Part shown: piece after piece, positions 1 through 8,118 of the stretch | Layout: each line of letters opens with the position of its first letter | How positions within the stretch are numbered: the stretch's first letter is position 1 | NCBI GenBank assembly: GCA_012840445.1 | Contig: DULI01000010.1 | Span: 24,671 to 88,670 of the forward strand | DNA length: 64,000 nt | From: Clostridiales bacterium | Lineage (GTDB): Bacteria; Bacillota; Clostridia; Oscillospirales; Acutalibacteraceae | Direction: 5' to 3' | Notes under the pieces: model-generated | Database searches by the model: none | What the model saw: only the letters and a program-made list of their open reading frames with translations | Told to the model about the DNA's origin: nothing | Position numbers and translations under genes: made by a program

Positions 1-610
1 TGATCACCACCACAATCATGTGTGAAACCTTGCTGTCTCCCTCTGTGTAGAACTCGTTAAGCAGGTCAATCATTTTAATCAGCTTGCTTTTATCTTTGTT
101 TTCAATTAGTTCGCGCAGTTTAACGGCGGCGGTGTTTTTGAAAAAGTCCACATATAAAAACTCACCGTATTTTGAAACATGTTCGCGGTAAGTGTCTTTA
201 TATTCGGGAAAGAGTTTTAAAAACTTGCCTGTAAAGGCATCAATATTGGGTGTATCGCTGTCGGCTTTCGTGGGTAGGGATACATCCTTTGTGTTAACCT
301 TGCTTGTCTTAATGCCAAATATTGATTTTAATGTATCCTCAAAGTCAATGGCAACCGCTTTTACGTCCCGGCTTGTATGGTTTTCGTCAAACAACCAGGA
401 GGCAACCGTGTTAAACTCTACTGCTTGGCCCTCTTTAATTTCGGCAACTTTTAGCTCAAACAGTTTTTTATCATAATTATAAGCAATTTTAACCGCATGT
501 TTTTGATTCATATAGATTTCAGGGGCATCGGCAGAGGGTTTGAGATCCTGGGATTCGTAAAATTCTTTAAGGGCCATCAGTATTTCATCATAATATTTAT
601 TTATATCCAT
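1..610 (-). CDS. hypothetical protein, C-terminus cut by window edge
   Basis: An open frame of at least 203 codons runs leftwards from an ATG at 610 (begins MDINKYYDEI) and is still open at base 1. An AAAGGATG ribosome binding site lies just upstream of the ATG. The product is soluble-looking, rich in Lys, Asp and Glu, without a signal peptide or membrane segment. I do not recognise the family and assign no function. It is divergent from cdd. Confidence 0.75.
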   Translation of the reverse strand, partial: MDINKYYDEILMALKEFYESQDLKPSADAPEIYMNQKHAVKIAYNYDKKLFELKVAEIKEGQAVEFNTVASWLFDENHTSRDVKAVAIDFEDTLKSIFGIKTSKVNTKDVSLPTKADSDTPNIDAFTGKFLKLFPEYKDTYREHVSKYGEFLYVDFFKNTAAVKLRELIENKDKSKLIKMIDLLNEFYTEGDSKVSHMIVVVI

Positions 611-692
611 TGGGTCACATCCTTTAGTAATTTATATCCAATTGATTATATCATAACAACAGGTGTTTGTCATGTATTTTAATACAGCGGTA

Positions 693-721
693 TTTTAAGT
701 TTTATGGCAGTATGTTATAAT
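693..721 (+). promoter_or_regulatory. putative SigA promoter of cdd-rsmA
   Basis: A consensus -10 (TATAAT, 716-721) follows a weak -35 (TTTTAA, 693-698) with 17-base spacing. Transcription would start near 728, which rules out an upstream cdd start at 704 and supports the ATG at 746. Confidence 0.5.
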
Positions 722-745
722 ACAAAAAAGCTTATTGGAGTGTAC

Positions 746-1147
746 ATGCTTATGGAGGACAAATACCCTGGACTGATTGAAGCAGCAAAAAGCGCGTATA
801 AAAACTCATATTCCCCCTACTCGGGCTACGCGGTGGGGGCAGCAATACTGTGCAGTGACGGTTCGATATATTCAGGCACAAATGTTGAAAGTGCTGCGCT
901 GCCAGCAGGTATTTGCGCCGAACGCTCGGCATTGGCGTCTGCAGTATCCGACGGTAAGCGTGGGTTTGTTGCGGTTGCGGTATATTCAAAGCAAATCAGC
1001 ACGCCCTGCGGCATGTGCAGGCAGTTGCTTGCCGAATTCGGAGATATGCAGGTCATATGCGCGGCGCAGGACGGCACAACGAAATTCTATTCCTTGTCGG
1101 CGCTGCTTCCCGAAGCCTTTTTAAACTTAAAACAACAGGGCAGGTAA
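746..1147 (+). CDS. cdd: cytidine deaminase
   Basis: Hydrolyses cytidine and deoxycytidine to uridine and deoxyuridine in pyrimidine salvage. The 133-residue length fits the homotetrameric Cdd family. The zinc site is visible: CAE in 'AGICAERSAL' gives the first Cys ligand and the catalytic Glu, and 'PCGMCRQ' gives the other two Cys. The 'NVESAALPAG' segment forms part of the nucleoside pocket. The ATG at 746 was chosen because GGAG at 737-740 sits five bases upstream and the -10 box lies between this ATG and an in-frame upstream start. rsmA begins 10 bases after the stop, so the two are probably cotranscribed. Confidence 0.95.
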   Translation: MLMEDKYPGLIEAAKSAYKNSYSPYSGYAVGAAILCSDGSIYSGTNVESAALPAGICAERSALASAVSDGKRGFVAVAVYSKQISTPCGMCRQLLAEFGDMQVICAAQDGTTKFYSLSALLPEAFLNLKQQGR

Positions 1148-1157
1148 AAGGGTAATG

Positions 1158-2021
1158 ATGAAACTTACCAATTTAAATATTATTAAAGCGATTCTTAATG
1201 AAAATGGATTTACCTTTAAAAAAGCTTTGGGACAGAATTTCCTTATAAACCCCAATGTATGCCCTAAAATGGCCGAATATGCCTGTGAGGGTGATAATGC
1301 CGGGGTTATAGAAATAGGCCCGGGCATTGGGGTGCTTACCGCGGAGCTTGCAAAGAAGGCCAAAAAGGTTGTAGCGGTTGAGATAGATGAAAGGCTTAAA
1401 AATGTGTTGGCCCAAACCCTTGCACCCTTTGACAATACTGAAGTGGTTTTTGCCGATGTATTAAAGCTTGATATCAATAAACTAATCAAGGAAAAGTTTT
1501 GCGGCATGCAGGTAACAGTATGCGCAAATCTGCCCTATTATATTACCTCTCCGGTTATTATGAAATTATTAGAGGATAGGCTGCCGATAGAAAAGATAGT
1601 GGTAATGGTCCAGAAAGAGGCGGCAGAGAGGCTGTGCGCCCCTGTCGGAAGCAGGGAGTCGGGCGCGATTACGGTAGCGGTAAACTACTATTCGGAACCA
1701 AAGATTCTTTTTAAAGTAAGCAGGGGTTCCTTTTACCCTAAGCCCAATGTAGACAGTGCGGTTATTAGCCTTAACATAAGAAAACAGCCCCCCGTTAATG
1801 TGGAGGATGAAAGGTCATTTTTCGGGTTTGTACGCGCTGCATTCCAGCAGCGCAGGAAAACCATTGTAAACTCTGTATCTTCAAGTTTAAATATAGACAA
1901 GCAAAAATTTTTACAAATACTTGACGATTTAACCCTTTCGCCGGCTATAAGGGCCGAAAGCCTTAAATTAGAGCAATTGGCAGAGATATTTAACAGGCTG
2001 TATAAAGAAATGGCCATATAG
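1158..2021 (+). CDS. rsmA: 16S rRNA (adenine1518-N6/adenine1519-N6)-dimethyltransferase
   Basis: RsmA/KsgA dimethylates two adjacent adenines in the 3' hairpin of 16S rRNA during 30S maturation. The protein is about 287 residues, normal for the family. The N-terminal 'KKALGQNFL' is typical. SAM motif I is 'IEIGPGIGVLT' near residue 54, the acidic ribose-binding residue follows in 'VAVEID', and motif IV is 'NLPYYITSP' near residue 124, the N6-adenine methylase NLPY signature. Tandem ATGs at 1155 and 1158 are possible starts; 1158 has better spacing to AAAAGGG. In many Firmicutes ksgA sits beside yabE, but here the YabE-like gene is about 19 kb away. Confidence 0.96.
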   Translation: MKLTNLNIIKAILNENGFTFKKALGQNFLINPNVCPKMAEYACEGDNAGVIEIGPGIGVLTAELAKKAKKVVAVEIDERLKNVLAQTLAPFDNTEVVFADVLKLDINKLIKEKFCGMQVTVCANLPYYITSPVIMKLLEDRLPIEKIVVMVQKEAAERLCAPVGSRESGAITVAVNYYSEPKILFKVSRGSFYPKPNVDSAVISLNIRKQPPVNVEDERSFFGFVRAAFQQRRKTIVNSVSSSLNIDKQKFLQILDDLTLSPAIRAESLKLEQLAEIFNRLYKEMAI

Positions 2022-2032
2022 GAGAGGAAGCT

Positions 2033-2899
2033 ATGTCCGCAGCCAATCCATTTGATGGGGAATTAAGCAATGCCAGAAAAATTTTTAATAATATAAGCCT
2101 TGTTGTCTCTATAGTTGTAGTAACGGCGTTTGTACTATGGGTGGTATTCAGCAGCCCCAAAAGTGTACGGGCCAAATTTGGGATTGTGCAGTCGAAATCA
2201 GTAGTACTCTCCCAAAACGAAAATGAAGCCAATGAGTTCTACCAGCTTTACGGCCTTGTAAGCCAAAATAAGCATATACTTTTGGACGAACAATTTAAAG
2301 CCGATTTTCCGACAGCAGCCGCCCTGCTTATGCAGGATGATTCAACTTGGGCCTATAACAAGCCCTATGTGATTGACACAGCCGGATATTTTGGACTGGC
2401 GCTGTCTTTCACCCCATCTCCCAGTGAAAACATAAACCGCATGGATGTGGTGCTAATCCCTTACGAAAACCGCGAAGGGTATATTCATATAAAACCGCTT
2501 ATACGGTATACCGTGGGTTTCCACAAAGACTTTGCTGCAGTGTATAAGGAGGATTTCAGAACAGAACAGTTTAGGTTAAACTTCTACAGCCTGCAGTTTA
2601 AATTTGCAAATGATATAAATGCTTTGGGTTTTAAACTTAAACTTAACGATACCATAACTGAAAAGGAAATCGAAATATATGATATAAATTACCTTTTTAC
2701 TGTTGACGATGAGAAAATAAGGCCCAATTTAATAAAGGACAAATCGAATTCATATCTTTCGTACAATGCCGAGTTTGAAACCCGGCAGGAAACGGTGCTT
2801 AAAATTAGTTTTAACGATTATTTGTATGACTATTTTGATGGAATGGAAATTGCACTGGATTGTTCTGAAAATACTGAATTTTCAATTATTATAAATTAA
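2033..2899 (+). CDS. hypothetical membrane-anchored protein
   Basis: A 288-residue protein with one N-terminal membrane segment (about residues 22-40, 'LVVSIVVVTAFVLWVV') preceded by a short cytoplasmic tail. The remaining ~245 residues probably lie outside the membrane and look beta-rich. No Cys cluster, catalytic motif or known domain was recognised. A GGAGAGGAAG site precedes the ATG, and the gene starts 11 bases after rsmA, so it may be read through from it. A strong bidirectional terminator follows the stop. Function unknown. Confidence 0.85.
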   Translation: MSAANPFDGELSNARKIFNNISLVVSIVVVTAFVLWVVFSSPKSVRAKFGIVQSKSVVLSQNENEANEFYQLYGLVSQNKHILLDEQFKADFPTAAALLMQDDSTWAYNKPYVIDTAGYFGLALSFTPSPSENINRMDVVLIPYENREGYIHIKPLIRYTVGFHKDFAAVYKEDFRTEQFRLNFYSLQFKFANDINALGFKLKLNDTITEKEIEIYDINYLFTVDDEKIRPNLIKDKSNSYLSYNAEFETRQETVLKISFNDYLYDYFDGMEIALDCSENTEFSIIIN

Positions 2900-2928
2900 A
2901 AAGCTAAAACCATATGGTTTTAGCTTTT
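2899..2928. terminator. bidirectional terminator between convergent genes
   Basis: A perfect 30-base inverted repeat (AAAAGCTAAAACC, ATAT loop, then the complement) begins with an A-run and ends with a T-run. It overlaps the stop codons of the 2033 gene and of the ComEA-like gene, and would work on both strands. Confidence 0.85.
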
Positions 2929-3469
2929 AATTTATAACCACCAAATCTTTTATTTTTTCCAGGGTGGCAGGCCCTATGCCTTTTACGTTTATAAGCTCGT
3001 CAACCGACATAAACGGCCCGTTGAGTTCCCTGTAGTCAATGATTGCCTGGGCCTTAACCTCCCCAATGCCAGGCAGGGCCATAAGCTGGTCTTTTGTGGC
3101 AGAGTTGATGTTTATTTTGGACTTCTCGGATGCAGGTGTTCCAGCTGACGAAGATAGCGGCTTTATTGATGTGGTTTCGGGGGTGGGTTCAGATAATGGC
3201 TCCGAACGATTTTCGTCTTTACTTTCAAAAGAAACGTAGGCCAAAGAGGTTTCATTTTCTTGCTGAAAATCGGATTCAAATGCCAAATCGGAAATATCCT
3301 CTCCGCTTATTTGCGCAATAACAGGAGAAGACAGGGGAGGGGTGGAAAGTATATTATAGGCAATGAGCACTGCGCATAAAATTAGGGTTAAAGCAAGAAT
3401 TACATACTCCTGTTTGGAAAAACGGGCGGGTTCTAATATTCTTTTAACCTCTTTCTCGTTATCGCTCAT
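2927..3469 (-). CDS. ComEA-like membrane-anchored helix-hairpin-helix DNA-binding protein
   Basis: A 180-residue protein with a membrane anchor (about residues 22-42), a Ser/Thr/Glu/Pro-rich linker, and a C-terminal tandem helix-hairpin-helix domain. Its signatures are '[19 protein letters not shown]' and '[14 protein letters not shown]'. This is the DNA-binding half of ComEA, the competence DNA receptor. The SLBB domain found in full-length ComEA is not apparent; a low-complexity linker takes its place. The ATG at 3469 was chosen because AAGGGGG lies upstream; an in-frame TTG at 3487 lacks such a site. No comEB or comEC is adjacent, so a role in DNA uptake is inferred from the family only. 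Confidence 0.85.
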   Translation of the reverse strand: MSDNEKEVKRILEPARFSKQEYVILALTLILCAVLIAYNILSTPPLSSPVIAQISGEDISDLAFESDFQQENETSLAYVSFESKDENRSEPLSEPTPETTSIKPLSSSAGTPASEKSKININSATKDQLMALPGIGEVKAQAIIDYRELNGPFMSVDELINVKGIGPATLEKIKDLVVIN

Positions 3470-3496
3470 ATTTATACCCCCTTGCAAAAGATGAGG

Positions 3497-4879
3497 CTAT
3501 CCAACCATAATCTGTCCCTCTGGGAGCACCATTCTTTTGTTGTTATAAGACTGCTTTAAAGCCATAGCAATGAAGAAAGAGAAGGGACCAACTCTTCCGA
3601 TAAACATTGTAAGTATTAAAGCTATTTTCGAAAAATTGCCAAGAAAAGAGGTTATACCTGTGGTGATGCCAACAGTACAGAAAGCAGAAAAGGTTTCAAA
3701 TATGCCGTCAATCGTAGTAATCTGACTGTTTTCTATGACCAGCACCGAAGTGGTAATGATAATTATGCAAATAGATAGAATTGCAATGGCAAAGGATTTG
3801 TAAACCACCTTGTGGTCAACCCGGCGGTGGAAAATTGTGGTTTCATACTGATTCCTGATAACCGCAACCACTGTCATTACAAGGACCGCAAAGGTTGTTA
3901 TTTTTATTCCCCCTCCGGTAGACCCTGGGGCAGCGCCAATGAACATCAAAGCGCACATTACAAGCTTAGTGGAATCGTTAAGCTGTGAAATATTTATTGA
4001 ATTAAATCCCGCCGTGCGGCAGGTTATTGACTGGAAAAGCGACGCAAAAAACTTTTCCGATAAAGAAAGGTTCCCTAAAGTTGCAGGGTTATGGTACTCA
4101 TTAAAAAACACAATAGCCGCACCCAAAAAAATTAAAATGGGTGTGGTGGTAAGCACTATTCTTGTATGTAGCATAAGCTGCCTGGATTTGCGGTAGTTCA
4201 AAACATCGGCAAACACTATAAATCCAAGCCCGCCAATCACGATCAAAGACATAATAACCAAATTTACCAGAGGGTCCCCGACAAAGGTGGTAATGGAAGA
4301 AAACTGTCCGAATCTTCCGAAAATATCAAAGCCAGCATTGCAGTAAGCCGAAACGGCGGTAAAAATAGAAATCCAGATACCTTCCGCGCCAAGTTCCGGC
4401 ACAAACCGGAAAGCTAAAAAAAACGCGCCGATAAACTCAATAATAAGTGTGGAAGTAACTACCAGCCGCAAAAGAAAAATTAAATGGCTGCGCGAATTGG
4501 CGTTTACGGATTCTTGTATTAGAAATATGCTGCTGAAACCCAGCTTGTTTTTTAAGAAACTTGTAAAGAAGGTTGTAAGTGTAACAAGCCCAATACCGCC
4601 TATTTGAATAAGAATTAGTATTATGATTTGTCCGAATACAGACCAGTGGGTATAGGTGTCGTAGGTAATAAGGCCGGTAACGCAGGTTGCCGAAGTGGCG
4701 GTAAAAAGCGAATTCAGATAAGGAGTAACCGTTCCGTCGGCAGAAGAAATGGGAAGGGTGAGTAATACTGAGCCGATCAGTATTACCAGCAAAAAGCTTA
4801 ACACAATTACCCTTGCGGGGGTGGTATGTTTAATTTTTTGGTTGCTTTTTTCTACAGGATTTTGCCTGTTGAATTCCAT
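3497..4879 (-). CDS. ktrB: TrkH/KtrB-family potassium uptake protein, membrane subunit
   Basis: A 460-residue polytopic protein of the SKT superfamily, in which four M1-P-M2 repeats form a K+ pathway. The four pore loops are recognisable around 'TSATCVTGL', 'SAYCNAGFD', 'TCRTAGFNS' and 'SAFCTVGITTG', with the selectivity-filter Gly in each. Length and the short N-terminus fit KtrB better than TrkH. KtrB normally works with the cytoplasmic nucleotide-binding ring KtrA, but no ktrA is adjacent, so the partner must be encoded elsewhere. It has its own promoter (4918-4946). Confidence 0.93.
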   Translation of the reverse strand: MEFNRQNPVEKSNQKIKHTTPARVIVLSFLLVILIGSVLLTLPISSADGTVTPYLNSLFTATSATCVTGLITYDTYTHWSVFGQIIILILIQIGGIGLVTLTTFFTSFLKNKLGFSSIFLIQESVNANSRSHLIFLLRLVVTSTLIIEFIGAFFLAFRFVPELGAEGIWISIFTAVSAYCNAGFDIFGRFGQFSSITTFVGDPLVNLVIMSLIVIGGLGFIVFADVLNYRKSRQLMLHTRIVLTTTPILIFLGAAIVFFNEYHNPATLGNLSLSEKFFASLFQSITCRTAGFNSINISQLNDSTKLVMCALMFIGAAPGSTGGGIKITTFAVLVMTVVAVIRNQYETTIFHRRVDHKVVYKSFAIAILSICIIIITTSVLVIENSQITTIDGIFETFSAFCTVGITTGITSFLGNFSKIALILTMFIGRVGPFSFFIAMALKQSYNNKRMVLPEGQIMVG

Positions 4880-4917
4880 ATTTATCGTTCTTTCTGCAAT
4901 ATTCCAGATTATAGTAA

Positions 4918-4946
4918 ATTATAACATTATTTAGACATTATTTCAA
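4918..4946 (-). promoter_or_regulatory. putative SigA promoter of ktrB
   Basis: On the minus strand TTGAAA (4941-4946) and TATAAT (4918-4923) are separated by 17 bases, about 40 bases upstream of the ktrB ATG. I saw no c-di-AMP riboswitch between promoter and start. Confidence 0.7.
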
Positions 4947-4999
4947 TCTATATATCGTATCCACAATAACAGCGGTAAAGCATATAATGTTTTAGGCCG

Positions 5000-5473
5000 C
5001 TACAAAAAAATAATGTTCGGCACTATGCCAGCGTCGGTTATGTCAATTATTGCATAACTGTTGCGCCCGCTCCTCCCACGGGCAATGGAACCTGGGTTTA
5101 TTATATACAATCCGTCCCGGTAGGTTATATCGGGTATATGGGTATGACCATACAGCACAATGTCTGCAAAGCGGCTCCTGGCGGCAGATTCAAGGCTTTT
5201 TGTGCCGTATTTTACGTTGTATTCATGTCCGTGGGTAAAAAATATTTTTTTGCCGCCGAGGACAACCATGTCGGAGGTTTTATGCAAGCTCCAAAAATCG
5301 CAGTTGCCCTCAACGAAGAAAAACTGTTTGTCAGGGAACATATCCGGAAGATGTTCCAAATGCCTAATGCCATCTCCAAGAAAGAAAACATTTTTTGCTT
5401 CCGTTTGTTCGAAAATTACATCCTCCACAGGCTTGTTAGCGCCGTGGCTGTCTGATATTGCTACTATTCTCAT
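5000..5473 (-). CDS. YfcE/MJ0936-family metallophosphoesterase
   Basis: A 157-residue calcineurin-like phosphodiesterase. The dinuclear metal motifs appear in order: 'DSHG' near the N-terminus, 'GDG', 'GNCD', 'THGHE' and 'GHTHIP'. Small single-domain members such as YfcE and MJ0936 hydrolyse model phosphodiesters, and their physiological substrate is unclear. The open frame extends upstream, but the ATG at 5473 (MRIVAISDSHG) aligns with the family start and has GGGGTG nearby. The longer reading would run antisense across the next gene, so I reject it. Confidence 0.92.
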   Translation of the reverse strand: MRIVAISDSHGANKPVEDVIFEQTEAKNVFFLGDGIRHLEHLPDMFPDKQFFFVEGNCDFWSLHKTSDMVVLGGKKIFFTHGHEYNVKYGTKSLESAARSRFADIVLYGHTHIPDITYRDGLYIINPGSIARGRSGRNSYAIIDITDAGIVPNIIFL

Positions 5474-5549
5474 GGACAACACCCCAACATAATCATATAG
5501 CCATTGCGACAAACATAGAATATTATATGAAAAACAGGTGGTGATTGCA

Positions 5550-5804
5550 ATGCATGATAACATAGACAGGGATAAATTAATGGATATGATTGACAAGGTA
5601 TCAGATAAACTAGGTGCCGATACCGACCAGCTTAAAGATGCGGTAAGGCAGGGCAAAATTGATAATATTCTCAATAATTTAAGTGCCAGTGACTCCCAGA
5701 AGATCAAACAGATATTATCCGACAAGGCTGCGGTTAACCGTTTGCTTTCCACCCCCCAGGCACAGATGCTTCTGAAAAAACTGCTAAAAGACAAGGACAA
5801 TTAA
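5550..5804 (+). CDS. small conserved clostridial protein of unknown function
   Basis: An 84-residue helical protein beginning MHDNIDRDKL and ending in Lys/Asp residues. AGGTGGTG lies seven bases before the ATG at 5550. It contains repeated 'LN..S....' helical stretches and no Cys or membrane segment. It is the first of three closely spaced small genes (5550, 5832, 6225) with matching ribosome sites, probably one transcript. The similar segment spacing in it and the next gene suggests they act together. No function can be assigned. Confidence 0.75.
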   Translation: MHDNIDRDKLMDMIDKVSDKLGADTDQLKDAVRQGKIDNILNNLSASDSQKIKQILSDKAAVNRLLSTPQAQMLLKKLLKDKDN

Positions 5805-5831
5805 TTAAACCATTTGTAAACAGGTGATTAA

Positions 5832-6182
5832 ATGGAAGATTTAGCTTCTAAACTATCTAAAATACTTGAAAGCCCCGAGGGGTTGGAAAGGGTACGCTCA
5901 CTGGCGGGAGCTCTGTTAGGCGGCACGGAAGATGATAATAAAAAAGTATCAGGCAATCCGTTGGAAGGGCTGCTGGACAGCGTTTCGCCAAAAGAACTGA
6001 CAGCGCTGGTTCAGGTAAGCAGGGCACTAAAATCCAGCCAGCATGATGACAGGTCAAGGCTCCTGCTTGCAATAAGGCCGCATTTGCACAGCGAAGAAAG
6101 AAAGGCGCGGATAGACCAGGCAGTTACTATTTTAAGACTTATTAGTATTCTGCCAATAATAAAAGAGCAGGGCCTTATTTAA
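5832..6182 (+). CDS. small conserved clostridial protein of unknown function
   Basis: A 116-residue, mostly helical soluble protein beginning MEDLASKLSKILESPEG. A central 'SPKELTALVQVSRAL' helix is followed by 'RLLLAIRPHLHSEERKARI' and a hydrophobic C-terminal helix. From memory, clostridial genomes carry similar proteins with the 'ALKPHLSEERQ' pattern annotated only as hypothetical; that is recall, not a search. AGGTGATTAA precedes the ATG. It lies 27 bases after the 5550 gene and is probably cotranscribed with it. Confidence 0.8.
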   Translation: MEDLASKLSKILESPEGLERVRSLAGALLGGTEDDNKKVSGNPLEGLLDSVSPKELTALVQVSRALKSSQHDDRSRLLLAIRPHLHSEERKARIDQAVTILRLISILPIIKEQGLI

Positions 6183-6224
6183 AGACGGCAGTTGACTTTA
6201 TCTTTTGCTGTGGGAGGGATGGAC

Positions 6225-6605
6225 ATGGCTGATTATGACAGTCGGGAATTCGAGCGGATGCAAATGGAAGCGGTAGCCCGTGCACGCGAAATGCATAAAA
6301 GGTCAAGACTTGAAATCCCATCCGAAATTCCACCAATGCCAAGCTTTGTAAGGACTCCCTACAGCAACCGCCAGGCAAATGCATCTAATTCTAACGCAAC
6401 GCCGGCAAACCAACCTTCTAAAGTCGAAGAGGTAAAGGATAACAAAACGTCAGGGAGAACGGGATTTGACATTTTAAAAATGTTAAATTTCAAGAACATA
6501 GAGATTGACACCGACAGGGCATTGCTGTTATTGTTATTTATATTGTTGTCTTCAGAAGGATGCGATGAACTCCTTTTACTTTCGCTGTTATACATCATAT
6601 TATAA
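6225..6605 (+). CDS. small conserved clostridial protein with hydrophobic Leu-rich C-terminus
   Basis: A 126-residue protein beginning MADYDSREFERMQMEA. The polar N-terminal half is helical and Arg/Glu-rich, the middle is low complexity (Asn, Ala, Ser), and the tail is extremely Leu/Ile-rich ('RALLLLLFILLSSEGCDELL'). The tail could be a membrane-associated hairpin. The ATG at 6225 follows GGGAGGG by six bases. It ends the three-gene group and is followed by a terminator. Function unknown; the Leu-rich tail suggests membrane association. Confidence 0.75.
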   Translation: MADYDSREFERMQMEAVARAREMHKRSRLEIPSEIPPMPSFVRTPYSNRQANASNSNATPANQPSKVEEVKDNKTSGRTGFDILKMLNFKNIEIDTDRALLLLLFILLSSEGCDELLLLSLLYIIL

Positions 6606-6606
6606 T

Positions 6607-6637
6607 AACCCGGTCTATAAATAGGATCGGGTTTTAT
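6607..6637 (+). terminator. intrinsic terminator after small-gene trio
   Basis: AACCCGGTC and GATCGGGTT pair around a nine-base loop, followed by a TTTTAT run just after the stop at 6605. The stem has one imperfect pair. Confidence 0.65.
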
Positions 6638-6752
6638 AACTTATATATAATATAATGGGAATTTATGTAAAACATTTGTTAATATTTACATTTGCATTGT
6701 ATTACAATTATTGGTAATATATTAGAAACTGCGAAATTAGGAAGCTGCTGCA

Positions 6753-8090
6753 ATGAATTTGGATGTATCATTCGTATCGCTCCATACCATGTGTGCCGTA
6801 TTATCAATAATATCCGTACTTATGGCTGTGGCAAGTGCGGGGGGTTTTTTGGCTTTTAAGAAACACATGCAGGAAATTGTTAATACGGCTAATATCGGTT
6901 TTATAACCATATCTTTAGGGAAAAATCTTAAAATTATTAAAATAAATAATGGCCTTGTTGCACTTTTAGGGTACTCAAAAGATGAATTAAATTCGATTTT
7001 TAAATCGTTGGACAAGCTTTTTTTTAATCCTGAAGACCTAGTCAAATTTTATGGCTTACTTAAAAATAAATTGAAGCGTTGTGAATGCGTGCTTCGCAAA
7101 AAAGACGGCAGCAGTATTAATGTGTTAATTAAAAAGCAAGGCTTTAGCTTTGGTTCGAGAAAAAAACTGATGCTCTGCCAGGTTCACGACCAAACAAGTG
7201 CGCAGACTGACAAAAAAATAACCGAAATGTTTAACGATATATTTTTTAAATATAACATCCAAACCCGGACTTTATATAGCTCCAAAAATCTGGGAGAGGA
7301 AATCAAACCTGTAAATACCGATTGCGATTTGTTTTTATTTTTTAAGGGGAAAGTGCACCCGGCCGACAGGCAAAAGTGGGTGCATATGTATGAAAAACTA
7401 ATTTCAGAAAAAAAGCATGTAAAATCCAAATTAAGGCTTGCCGAAAATCCCGAGCAATACAGCTGGTATATGGTGGAGTTGTCTCCCGTACTTGATGAAA
7501 AGGGTAAAATTGTCAGCATTGCCGGGAAGGCGAGCGATATAAATGAAATTATTGAAGAAACCGAGCAGTTTAAAGAAAAAGCCATGCGCGACCCCTTGAC
7601 CGGGTTTTACAATAAAAATGCCACTGCCGAGCTTATTAACGAATATCTGGCCGGAGAGGGGAAAGACAAAGTTCATTCCATGCTTTTTATTGATATTGAT
7701 AATTTCAAATATATTAACGACACGCTGGGGCATTTATTCGGCGATAAGGTGCTTATAGATATCTCGGAAAAAATCAAAAAGATGTTCCGGTCCACCGACC
7801 TGGTTGGAAGGATAGGCGGGGACGAATTCGTTATACTTATAAAAGAAACCGGCTCACTTAAGACAACCTACGATAAGGTGGAGCACATAAGGCGGATTTT
7901 TGATAAGGTATACCATCATAACAATGTTTCCTACAATATTACCGGAAGTATCGGGGTGGCGATATATCCGCAGAACGGCACCACATATGAGGAATTGATT
8001 AAAAATGCCGACGATGCGCTGTATATTGCAAAATCCAAAGGCAAAAATCAGTTTGCGGTGTACTCAGGAAAAGGCAGAAATATGGCATAA
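6753..8090 (+). CDS. membrane-anchored PAS-GGDEF diguanylate cyclase
   Basis: Makes c-di-GMP from two GTP. The 445-residue protein has an N-terminal membrane helix (about residues 10-34), a PAS domain (about 40-135), a second PAS/PAC-like region (about 150-270; note 'YSWYMVELSPVLDEKG') and a C-terminal GGDEF domain (about 275-440). 'RDPLTGFYNK' opens the cyclase domain, the active site is intact ('RIGGDEF'), and an RxxD product-inhibition site ('RSTD') sits five residues before it. 'FIDIDNFKYINDTLGH' supplies metal and GTP contacts. No EAL domain is fused. The PAS domains suggest signal-controlled synthesis; the ligand is unknown. Confidence 0.93.
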   Translation: MNLDVSFVSLHTMCAVLSIISVLMAVASAGGFLAFKKHMQEIVNTANIGFITISLGKNLKIIKINNGLVALLGYSKDELNSIFKSLDKLFFNPEDLVKFYGLLKNKLKRCECVLRKKDGSSINVLIKKQGFSFGSRKKLMLCQVHDQTSAQTDKKITEMFNDIFFKYNIQTRTLYSSKNLGEEIKPVNTDCDLFLFFKGKVHPADRQKWVHMYEKLISEKKHVKSKLRLAENPEQYSWYMVELSPVLDEKGKIVSIAGKASDINEIIEETEQFKEKAMRDPLTGFYNKNATAELINEYLAGEGKDKVHSMLFIDIDNFKYINDTLGHLFGDKVLIDISEKIKKMFRSTDLVGRIGGDEFVILIKETGSLKTTYDKVEHIRRIFDKVYHHNNVSYNITGSIGVAIYPQNGTTYEELIKNADDALYIAKSKGKNQFAVYSGKGRNMA

Positions 8091-8118
8091 AAAAACATCC
8101 CTTAAGGGATGTTTTTTT
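8089..8118. terminator. bidirectional terminator between convergent genes
   Basis: A perfect inverted repeat (AAAAAACATCCC/GGGATGTTTTTT around TTAA) separates the GGDEF gene from the 3' end of the arginine operon and serves both strands. Confidence 0.85.

Noticed and set aside
5474..5800. Long N-terminal extension of the phosphodiesterase
   Set aside because: The extension is antisense to a small gene with its own ribosome site, and the family motif starts at the ATG at 5473.
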